From Pseudomonadota bacterium (lineage in GTDB: Bacteria; Pseudomonadota; Gammaproteobacteria; Pseudomonadales; UBA5518): a DNA stretch of 5,137 bases. The position numbers and the translations under genes are program-made. This document shows positions 1 through 5,137 of the stretch, piece after piece (the stretch's first letter is position 1; each line of letters begins with the position of its first letter). The stretch lies in the NCBI GenBank assembly GCA_022705125.1, contig JAKJFB010000233.1, positions 1 through 5,137 on the forward strand, in the 5' to 3' direction. The notes under the pieces are model-generated. The model was not told the origin of the DNA. It searched no databases and was given only the letters and a program-made list of their open reading frames with translations.

Positions 1-419
1 TGCAGTCCTCCCTGCCCGCGCCCTACACCGTCTCCGACGGCGTGGCCGTGGACCTCTCCGGCAACCAGCTGATCAATTCCCCCGAGCTGACGGTCAGTCT
101 CGGTGGCCAGTACGAGTTCAGCCTGACCGGCGACTACAGCCTCCTCGCGCGCCTCGACTACTACTGGCAGGACGAGATGTACGGGCGCATCTTCAACCGC
201 GATCCGATCGACGCGATCGACTCCTGGGACGTCTGGAACGCGCAGGCGACCCTGCTCGCGCCCGACGAGACCTGGTTCGTGCGCGCCTTCGTCAAGAACA
301 TCATGGACGACGACAATGTGGTCGGCATTTTCGTCACCGACCCCTCCTCGGGCGTGTTCACCAACGTGTTCACGATCGAGCCGCGCACTTACGGACTCGC
401 GGTGGGCTACAACTTCTAG
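1..419 (+). CDS. TonB-dependent outer-membrane receptor, C-terminal fragment (5' end outside window)
   Basis: The reading frame is open from the left edge (first full codon at 3) to the TAG at 417-419, giving 138 visible residues. The GTG at 42 lies inside the open frame and is not a credible start. What is seen: alternating polar/aromatic beta-strand-like segments, a DLSGN-x-L-x-NSPELT segment near visible residues 17-28, a strand rich in tyrosine and tryptophan (LDYYWQDEMYG), a VKNIMDDDN segment, and a final strand EPRTYGLAVGYNF ending in phenylalanine. Family knowledge: these are the closing strands of the 22-stranded TonB-dependent receptor barrel, where a late N-x-x-D loop and a C-terminal aromatic residue recognised by the BAM complex are usual. 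Such receptors import iron chelates, vitamins or glycans across the outer membrane using TonB-ExbBD energy. The plug domain and TonB box lie outside the window, so the substrate cannot be assigned. The gene converges on the yqcC-like gene across a palindromic repeat. Confidence 0.88.
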   Translation, partial: QSSLPAPYTVSDGVAVDLSGNQLINSPELTVSLGGQYEFSLTGDYSLLARLDYYWQDEMYGRIFNRDPIDAIDSWDVWNAQATLLAPDETWFVRAFVKNIMDDDNVVGIFVTDPSSGVFTNVFTIEPRTYGLAVGYNF

Positions 420-424
420 TCCTG

Positions 425-489
425 CCCGTGGGTCCGGCTTCAGCCGGACAATGTCCGGATAAATCCGGACCCACGTCCGGGCCTACGGG
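425..489. repeat. Compound REP/REPIN-type palindromic repeat between convergent genes
   Basis: Unit A (+) has head GTGG at 428-431 and stem GTCCGGCT (432-439), apex TC, AGCCGGAC (442-449). After AAT comes unit B in inverted orientation: GTCCGGAT (453-460), apex AA, ATCCGGAC (463-470), then CCAC (471-474), which is GTGG on the minus strand. Both 8-bp stems are perfect and the heads also pair. A truncated third unit follows at 475-486, reading GTAG-GCCCGGAC on the minus strand. An outer imperfect inverted repeat joins 425-437 to 477-489 with 11 of 13 matches. Known: GTAG/GTGG-headed palindromes are the hallmark of REP sequences mobilised by RAYT (TnpA-REP) transposases, and inverted pairs are called REPINs or BIMEs. 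The element fills the gap between the receptor gene and yqcC. It may act as a bidirectional terminator or mRNA 3' stabiliser, but no T-run follows the stems. Confidence 0.85.
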
Positions 490-806
490 GACGCGGCGAC
501 GACGGCGAGGTCGATCTCGCGCAGCAGCGCGATCACGTCGGCCGCATCTGCGGCGGCAAAGTGCATTTCCGCCATTTCGGCGACGGCGCACTGCGCGGGC
601 AGCGGCAGGTCCGCGTCGAGCAGTGCACGCATGCGCGGCAGGAACACGAACTGCAGCCACTGCGGGAAGTCCAGCGTGTCGATGCAGAACGGCTGGGTGC
701 TGGCCAGCGCTTCGGGCGAGGGTTCGCCGGCGTCCCAGAGCAGGCGGCTGCGCAGCGCCGCCTCGAGGTCGATCAGGAGCGCGGCGACACGGATGCGGCC
801 GTTCAT
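483..806 (-). CDS. yqcC: YqcC family (DUF446) protein
   Basis: This 107-residue cytoplasmic protein matches the YqcC/DUF446 family in length (E. coli YqcC is about 109 residues) and in its signature: STQPF at 36-40, the D-T-L-D-F-P-Q-W-L-Q-F block at 43-53, LPRM at 56-59, LLD at 62-64 and LPLP at 67-70. It looks all-helical, with no signal peptide or membrane segment. The biochemical role of the family is not established; in E. coli the gene sits beside truC (tRNA pseudouridine-65 synthase), but here it sits beside dinG. The ATG start at 806-804 lies one base after the dinG stop codon, with GAGG (816-819, minus sense) nine bases upstream, so translational coupling to dinG is likely. Its TAG stop (485-483) is formed by the GTAG head of the adjacent repeat. 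Family assignment is from remembered sequence similarity and is strong; function is unknown. Confidence 0.87.
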   Translation of the reverse strand: MNGRIRVAALLIDLEAALRSRLLWDAGEPSPEALASTQPFCIDTLDFPQWLQFVFLPRMRALLDADLPLPAQCAVAEMAEMHFAAADAADVIALLREIDLAVVAASP

Positions 807-807
807 C

Positions 808-2910
808 TCAGGCGACCTCGCGGCGAAACGGCGGCAGGGAATCGAGGATCCTGCGCCCGTACTGGCGCGTGACCACGCGACGGTCGAGCAGCGTGATGCG
901 CCCGGTGTCCTCCTCGGTGCGCAGCAGCCGTCCGCTTGCCTGCACCAGTCGCAGCGCCGCGTCGGGCACCGAGATCTCCATGAACGGGTTGCCGCCGCGC
1001 GACTCGACCCACTCGGCGAGCGCCGCCTCCACCGGATCGTCGGGCACCGCGAAAGGCAGCTTCGCGATCACCACGTGCATGCAGTAGCCCCCGGGCAGAT
1101 CGATGCCTTCGGCAAAGCTGGCGAGACCGAATATCACCGAGCCCTCGTCGGCATCGACACGCTCGCGGTGCAGCCGCAGCAGTTCCTGCTTGGCGAAGTG
1201 ATCCTGCAGCAGGATGCGGTCGCGCAGCCCCAGGCTCACGCGGTCGTAGACCTCGCGCATCTGCTTGCGCGAGGCGAACAGCACCAGGCTCGCCTCGGCG
1301 CGATCGAGGTTGGCGTCGAGCCAGTCAGCGACCTCGCGCGTGTGCGCCACCGGATCGCCCGGGTCGGCGGCAAGCCGCGGCACCGCGAGGCAGGCGCGGC
1401 CGCGGTAGTCGAAGGGACTGGGCACCGTCGCGAACACGCAATCTGCGGGCAGTCCCGCGCGCAGCACGATGCGGTCGAACTTGCCGAGCGCCGTCAGCGT
1501 GGCCGAGGTCAGCACGGCGCCCGCCGCACGCGTCCAGATGCTGTCGCGCAGCACGTTCGCGGCCAGCACCGGCGCGGCGCAGACCTCGAGATCCGCGCTC
1601 GACTGCTGCTCGCTGGCGCGGATCCAGCGCGCCTGCGGCGCCGCACCGGCGGGATCGGGCTCGGCCCAGGATTTCCACAGCCCCGCCAGCCGCTGCACGC
1701 GCCCGATCGAGAGCCCCATCACCGCGTAGCGATCCTGCGCCGCCGCGCCGCCCGTATCGAGCTGGCGCGACAGTTCGTCCTCGGCGCCTTCCAGCGCGTC
1801 GCCGAGCTTGCGCAGCGCATGGTGCAGCGTCGCGGCGATTGCCGCGACATCGGGCGGCACCACGCCATGCGGCAGCCGGTATTCGACGGCCGTGTCGCCC
1901 TTGCGGCCCGCTCCCGCCAGCAGGGCGCCCAGCAGCCGTCCGGCAGCGCTCAACCCGTGATCGAGTTCCTCGCAGAGCGCCGGCACTTCCGCGAGGCGCC
2001 GACGCAAGGCCTCGCTCGAGCGTGGCTCGGCCATCAACTCGGTCGCGAGTCGGCGGCAATCCTCGGCGTGCTCGCGCGCGAGCCCCAGCCGCGCGCGGAA
2101 CGACAGGTGGTTGCAGGCCTTGTCCGGCAGGTGATGCGCCTCATCGAATACGTAGATCGCATCTTCCGGCGCCGGCAGCACGGCACCACCGCCGAGCGCG
2201 AGGTCCGCCAGCACCAGATCGTGGTTGGCCACGATGCAGTCGACGCCGTCGAGCCCCTCGCGCGCGGTGAAGAACGGGCACTGACTCACGTAGGAGCAGC
2301 GCCGCCCGCTGCACTGGTGGTGATCCGTCGTCATCAGGGCCCAGCGCGAGTCGGGTAGCGCCGCGGGCCAGGAATCGCGATCGCCGGCCCAGCTGCCGTC
2401 GGTCACCGCCGTGTAGAGTTCGCGCAACAGCTCGCGCGTCTCCTGGTTCACGCCCGGCACGATCTGCTCGACCAGCGCGAGCTGCGCGCCGTCTTCATCG
2501 CGCGCGCCGCGCAGCAGAGAGTCGAGGCGCGCGGGGCACACGTAGCGCCCGCGCCCCTTGGCGAGCGCGTAGCTGAAGTCGAGCGCGCCGGCGGTCTTCA
2601 GGTCGGGCAGGTCACGGTGGAAGAGCTGCTCCTGCAACGCCACCGTGGCCGTGGAGATCACCAGCTTCTTGCCGAGCGCCTGCGCGATGGGGATCGCGGC
2701 GACCGCGTATGCTATGGTCTTGCCCGTGCCGGTGCCGGCCTCGACCACACAGATCGGGCTGGCCCCGTTGTCGGGATCGTTCGAGCGCGCCAGGGCGTTC
2801 GCCACCTGCGCGATCATCGCGCGCTGGCCGCTGCGCGGCCTGAGGCCGCGTGCGTTCAGCCAGTTGCGATACGCGCCCTGGATGGCATTCTTGACGTCGT
2901 CGTTCAGCAA
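808..2910 (-). CDS. dinG: ATP-dependent DNA helicase DinG (XPD-like, iron-sulfur)
   Basis: Superfamily 2, XPD-type 5'-3' DNA helicase of 700 residues (E. coli DinG is 716). In the family it unwinds forks, D-loops and R-loops and helps replication pass transcription complexes. Seen in order: Walker A AGTGTGKT at 58-65; four cysteines C125, C200, C205 and C211, whose spacing (75, 5, 6) nearly matches the four 4Fe-4S ligands of E. coli DinG; DEAH box at 256-259; LTSATL at 467-472 (helicase domain 2); and motif VI QASGRLLR at 657-664. All core motifs are intact. The TTG at 2910-2908 is chosen as start because GGGGA (2917-2921, minus sense) lies six bases upstream, the protein then begins at the family's usual place, and a -10-like TATAGT sits further upstream. 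An in-frame ATG at 3051 would add a 47-residue unrelated extension overlapping the divergent gene. No LexA box was seen. The paralogue YoaA is a less likely identity given length and cysteine spacing. Confidence 0.95.
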   Translation of the reverse strand: MLNDDVKNAIQGAYRNWLNARGLRPRSGQRAMIAQVANALARSNDPDNGASPICVVEAGTGTGKTIAYAVAAIPIAQALGKKLVISTATVALQEQLFHRDLPDLKTAGALDFSYALAKGRGRYVCPARLDSLLRGARDEDGAQLALVEQIVPGVNQETRELLRELYTAVTDGSWAGDRDSWPAALPDSRWALMTTDHHQCSGRRCSYVSQCPFFTAREGLDGVDCIVANHDLVLADLALGGGAVLPAPEDAIYVFDEAHHLPDKACNHLSFRARLGLAREHAEDCRRLATELMAEPRSSEALRRRLAEVPALCEELDHGLSAAGRLLGALLAGAGRKGDTAVEYRLPHGVVPPDVAAIAATLHHALRKLGDALEGAEDELSRQLDTGGAAAQDRYAVMGLSIGRVQRLAGLWKSWAEPDPAGAAPQARWIRASEQQSSADLEVCAAPVLAANVLRDSIWTRAAGAVLTSATLTALGKFDRIVLRAGLPADCVFATVPSPFDYRGRACLAVPRLAADPGDPVAHTREVADWLDANLDRAEASLVLFASRKQMREVYDRVSLGLRDRILLQDHFAKQELLRLHRERVDADEGSVIFGLASFAEGIDLPGGYCMHVVIAKLPFAVPDDPVEAALAEWVESRGGNPFMEISVPDAALRLVQASGRLLRTEEDTGRITLLDRRVVTRQYGRRILDSLPPFRREVA

Positions 2911-2916
2911 GCGAGG

Positions 2917-2921
2917 TCCCC
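2917..2921 (-). promoter_or_regulatory. Ribosome binding site deciding the dinG TTG start
   Basis: The minus strand reads GGGGA here, six bases before the TTG at 2910. No ATG or GTG in the dinG frame near the expected N-terminus has comparable support, so this site favours TTG over the far upstream ATG at 3051. Confidence 0.5.
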
Positions 2922-2938
2922 GCGCAGGAAGGAAGCGG

Positions 2939-2944
2939 ACTATA
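2939..2944 (-). promoter_or_regulatory. Candidate -10 element for dinG-yqcC
   Basis: The minus strand reads TATAGT, five of six matches to the sigma-70 -10 consensus, in an otherwise very GC-rich gap. It would place the transcript start about 20-25 bases before the TTG start codon. No recognisable -35 hexamer lies 16-18 bases upstream, so the promoter would be weak or activator-dependent. The same AT-rich spot reads TATAGC on the plus strand (2941-2946) and could also serve the divergent hydrolase gene. Confidence 0.35.
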
Positions 2945-2953
2945 GCAGGGCAG

Positions 2954-2967
2954 GCGCCGCGCGGCGC
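2954..2967. repeat. Perfect 14-bp palindrome in the divergent promoter region
   Basis: GCGCCGC is followed directly by its reverse complement GCGGCGC, with no spacer, just upstream of the -10-like hexamer for dinG. A second short inverted repeat, GCCGCC-AC-GGCGGC (2974-2987), follows. Either could be an operator for a dimeric regulator shared by the divergent genes, or chance in a GC-rich background. Confidence 0.3.
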
Positions 2968-3010
2968 TCGCCAGCCGCCACGGCGGCAATTCCCCGGAAG
3001 CAGGCAAGCG

Positions 3011-3946
3011 ATGATCGAAACACTGTCCCACGGCATCACCTGCATCGACACGGGTTACCACCGCGCCGGCCTCGCGGCCTGCTACCTGGTGGTCGATGAC
3101 GGCGAGGCCGCGCTGATCGAAACCGGCACCGCGCTCAACCTGCCCGCCATCCTGCAGGCCCTGACGGATTGCGGCGTCGCACCGGAGCAGCTGCGCTACA
3201 TCATGCCGACGCACGTGCACCTCGATCATGCCGGCGGCGCCGGCGCGCTGCTCGCGCGCTGCCCGCAGGCGACGCTGGTGGCTCATCCACGCGGCGCCCG
3301 CCACCTGGTCGACCCCGGGCGCCTCATCGCAGGGGCCAAGGCGGTGTACGGCGAGGAATCCTTCACCCGCATGTACGGCGAGATCGTGCCGGCGCCGGTC
3401 GGGCGCGTGCGCGAGGCTGCCGACGGCAGCCGCTGGACGCTGGGCCGGCGCGAACTGCTGGTACGCGACACGCCCGGGCACGCGCGGCACCACTTCTGCG
3501 TGTGGGACGAAACGAGCCGCGGCTGGTTCACCGGGGACACTTTCGGCATCGCCTACCGGGAGCTCTACTGCGGCGGCGAGCCCTACCTGATCCCCACCAC
3601 CACGCCGGTGCAGTTCGAGCCCGAGGCGCTGCTCGCTTCCATCGAGCTGCTGATGGCGGCCGAACCGCGCTACTGCTATCTCACGCATTTCGGGCGCATC
3701 GCGGCGAGCGCGCATCACGCCGGATCGCTGCGCCGCCAGGTCCTCGACTACGTGCGCCTCGCCGAGGGCATCGGTATTGCCGATCCTCATGCGCAAGCCG
3801 CGCTCACCGAGGCGCTGACGACCTACACCCTCGAGGGTCTGCACGCGGCCGGCAGCACGCTGCCCGTCACCGCGCTGCGCGCACTGCTCGCGCTCGACAT
3901 GGATCTCAGCGCACAGGGACTGGTCCACTGGATGCACCACCGGTAG
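3011..3946 (+). CDS. MBL-fold metallohydrolase
   Basis: This 311-residue cytoplasmic protein belongs to the metallo-beta-lactamase-fold hydrolase superfamily (COG0491-type). Seen: the complete dinuclear metal site, with THVHLDHAGG at 67-76 (H68, H70, D72, H73), TPGH at 154-157 (H157), FTGDT at 173-177 (D176) and LTHFG at 225-229 (H226). The N-terminal ca. 230 residues form the catalytic domain; residues ca. 230-311 form a helical C-terminal extension rich in alanine and leucine. Family members hydrolyse thioesters, lactones, phosphodiesters or other esters using two metal ions (often zinc or iron). The substrate here cannot be inferred from the sequence or neighbours. The ATG at 3011 is preceded by AGG at 3002-3004 (six-base spacing) and GGAAG at 2996-3000; the frame stays open upstream to 2645, but that part is antisense to dinG. 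The TAG stop lies within the GTAG head of the downstream repeat. It appears monocistronic, divergent from dinG and convergent with the acyltransferase gene. Confidence 0.92.
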   Translation: MIETLSHGITCIDTGYHRAGLAACYLVVDDGEAALIETGTALNLPAILQALTDCGVAPEQLRYIMPTHVHLDHAGGAGALLARCPQATLVAHPRGARHLVDPGRLIAGAKAVYGEESFTRMYGEIVPAPVGRVREAADGSRWTLGRRELLVRDTPGHARHHFCVWDETSRGWFTGDTFGIAYRELYCGGEPYLIPTTTPVQFEPEALLASIELLMAAEPRYCYLTHFGRIAASAHHAGSLRRQVLDYVRLAEGIGIADPHAQAALTEALTTYTLEGLHAAGSTLPVTALRALLALDMDLSAQGLVHWMHHR

Positions 3947-4028
3947 GTCGGCATTCATGCGGACATGGCACCCCGCGGATCGGCATGAATAGCGATCCAA
4001 GCCGTTGTCGCCATGAATGGCGACCTAC
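3943..4028. repeat. Compound REP/REPIN-type palindromic repeat joining two convergent stop codons
   Basis: The left unit (+) has head GTAG at 3943-3946 and stem GTCGGCAT (3947-3954), apex TC, ATGCGGAC (3957-3964), with one mismatched pair. The right unit (minus) covers 4007-4028: stem GTCGCCAT (4007-4014), apex GA, ATGGCGAC (4017-4024), then CTAC (4025-4028), which is GTAG on the minus strand; its stem is a perfect 8 bp. Between them, 3979-4000 holds a degenerate third unit in minus orientation (head TTGG, imperfect stem, apex TC). The outer eight bases GTAGGTCG (3943-3950) and CGACCTAC (4021-4028) are exact reverse complements. The architecture matches the repeat at 425-489, so both are taken as the same REP family. 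The repeat occupies the whole 78-base gap between the hydrolase and acyltransferase genes and contributes both stop codons. It could serve as a bidirectional 3'-end structure; no T-run is present. Confidence 0.82.
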
Positions 4029-5137
4029 GGCGCGTCGAGGGCCGCGCGGTTCAGCAGGGGATTGGCATACATCGCGAGCAGGTAGGGGCGATGCGGCGCG
4101 GGAAGCGCTTCGAGCCGCGCGCGCAGCTCGGCATCCGCCGCAGCGACCGCGGCATCGTCGGCGAATCCCTCCGGCAGCCGGCCCTGCACCATGCGGAACG
4201 CCGCGATATTGCTGGGGTGGACGCGGTACAGAGCCAGCACCTGGCGATCGATCTCCGCGGCGACCTCGTCGGGGTCCGCGAAGTCGGCATCGAGCGGCTC
4301 GCCGAAGCTCACATGCACCGCGCCTTTTGGTGACGTGATGCTGTGCGCGATGCTGGCCACGTCCTCGTGCTCCTCCTTCTCGTACTCGCCTTCGCTCGCG
4401 CGCAGGTACAGCTCGCGCGCCTTGGCGCCATCGCAGGGATCCCACTCGTACGATATCGAAACCGGCACGATGTTGAGCGCGCGCAGGTGCGCTGCCATCG
4501 GCGTCTCGCGCGCCCTGGAGATGCACAGCATCTTGATGATCGCCGGCTCGGTGCGGTCCCAGCCGTCCTTGGCGCGGCCCTCGCGCTGCGCGATCCAGAT
4601 CGAGCTGCACTCCTCGAGCAGCGAGTGCCGGATATAGCCCGACAGTTCCTGCAGGGCCGCGAGCATCTGTCGCGGCCCCTTTGCCGAGCGGCGCACGATG
4701 AAGCTCTTGTTGAGTCGCATCAGGTCCGAGACATAGTCCTTGGTCAGCAGGTTGTCGCCGATGGCGATGCGCACGGTGTCGCAGCCGTTGGCATACAGCG
4801 CGTAGTTCACGAAGGCCGGATCCAGCGCGATGTCGCGGTGGTTGCCGATGAAAAGACAGGCCCGGGCGGGATCCAGGCGCTCGAGTCCGCTCACCGTGAA
4901 CTCCGTGGTGCTGGACTCGATCATCGCGGTCATGTACTTCTCGACGACCTTCTGGAAGCCGGCGACGCTGGCCACGCCCGCGAGCTGGCGCCCGAGGTAG
5001 AGGCGCACGATCGGGCGCAGCAGCGCACCCAGCGCGCCGCCCGCGCGCGGGAAGCGAAGGCGCGTGAGCGCCGCTATGAACTCGGCATTGCGCAGCAGCC
5101 GGTCGAGCACGCCGCGCACCTCGTCGTCGTTGTAGGG
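4025..5137 (-). CDS. Glycerolipid-type (PlsB/PlsC-like) acyltransferase, 5' end outside window
   Basis: The frame is open from the right edge (PYNDDE, then GTG at 5119) to the TAG at 4027-4025, giving 370 visible residues. The GTG at 5119 is probably internal, because related proteins begin with a short leader containing a PY-x-DDEV-like segment. Seen, numbered from the right edge: motif I GNHRDIALD (98-106), KSFIVRR (144-150), IWIAQREGRAKDG (180-192, the acceptor phosphate-binding type motif) and NIVPVSISYE (222-231). These blocks in this order define lysophospholipid/glycerol-3-phosphate acyltransferases, which transfer an acyl chain to a glycerol phosphate at the inner membrane face. The segment between His and Asp in motif I is one residue longer than the usual HX4D. 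No long transmembrane helix is evident, so peripheral membrane association is inferred. The exact acceptor is unknown; annotation as 1-acyl-sn-glycerol-3-phosphate acyltransferase would be typical. It converges on the MBL hydrolase gene, and its stop codon lies in the repeat's GTAG head. Confidence 0.9.
   Translation of the reverse strand, partial: PYNDDEVRGVLDRLLRNAEFIAALTRLRFPRAGGALGALLRPIVRLYLGRQLAGVASVAGFQKVVEKYMTAMIESSTTEFTVSGLERLDPARACLFIGNHRDIALDPAFVNYALYANGCDTVRIAIGDNLLTKDYVSDLMRLNKSFIVRRSAKGPRQMLAALQELSGYIRHSLLEECSSIWIAQREGRAKDGWDRTEPAIIKMLCISRARETPMAAHLRALNIVPVSISYEWDPCDGAKARELYLRASEGEYEKEEHEDVASIAHSITSPKGAVHVSFGEPLDADFADPDEVAAEIDRQVLALYRVHPSNIAAFRMVQGRLPEGFADDAAVAAADAELRARLEALPAPHRPYLLAMYANPLLNRAALDAP

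Noticed and set aside
42..44. GTG as a start of a short 125-residue protein
   Set aside because: The frame is open to the left edge with TonB receptor-like sequence continuing, so this is an internal valine.
428..474. Classical rho-independent terminator
   Set aside because: The hairpins are strong, but no T-run follows on either strand, and the GTGG/CCAC heads and repeat pairing fit REP units better. A termination role is still possible.
631..2358. 575-codon plus-strand open frame antisense to dinG
   Set aside because: It is Arg/Ala/Gln/His-rich with no recognisable domain and lies opposite an intact DinG with all motifs, so it is a GC-rich codon shadow.
2645..3010. Upstream extension of the hydrolase frame to an ATG at 2645
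   Set aside because: The extra 122 residues are antisense to the dinG N-terminal coding region and unlike an MBL N-terminus; ATG at 3011 has a suitable ribosome site.
2911..3010. LexA (SOS) box upstream of dinG
   Set aside because: No CTGT-N8-ACAG-like sequence is present in the gap.
2612..4000. 462-codon minus-strand open frame opposite the MBL hydrolase
   Set aside because: It has no domain signature, overlaps the dinG N-terminus in another frame and lies antisense to a complete metal-site hydrolase.
1..5137. CRISPR array, tRNA, rRNA, insertion sequence or RAYT gene
   Set aside because: No regularly spaced direct repeats, cloverleaf with anticodon, rRNA-like segments or transposase frames were seen.

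Overview
This is a GC-rich chromosomal segment from what looks like a gammaproteobacterium. The reasons are a TonB-dependent outer-membrane receptor (Gram-negative), a DinG-type iron-sulfur helicase, a YqcC (DUF446) protein, a PlsB-like acyltransferase of the kind found in environmental Gammaproteobacteria, and REP-type palindromes with GTAG/GTGG heads like those known from Xanthomonadales and pseudomonads. The exact genus cannot be read from the window.

Layout from left to right. The 3' end of a TonB-dependent receptor gene (+, to 419) faces a yqcC-family gene (-, 483-806). The 63-base gap between their convergent ends is filled by a compound palindromic repeat. The yqcC gene directly follows dinG (-, 808-2910) with one base between stop and start, so the two probably form a translationally coupled operon. 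dinG diverges from a metallo-beta-lactamase-fold hydrolase gene (+, 3011-3946) across a 100-base promoter region that has a -10-like hexamer and a perfect 14-bp palindrome. The hydrolase gene converges on a glycerolipid-type acyltransferase gene (-, 4025 to beyond the right edge). Their gap is filled by a second compound repeat of the same architecture.

The genes themselves are mostly housekeeping or general accessory functions with no obvious shared pathway: outer-membrane uptake, DNA repair or R-loop/replication helicase, an uncharacterised small protein, a metallohydrolase and phospholipid-type acyl transfer. No complete new multi-gene system is visible.

The unusual signal is in the two repeats. 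Each is a pair of inverted 22-base REP units (head GTAG/GTGG, then an 8-bp stem with a 2-base TC/TT apex). The units differ from one another by compensatory base-pair changes. The REP GTAG heads supply the TAG stop codons of three of the four genes that converge on them. No RAYT transposase gene lies in the window.
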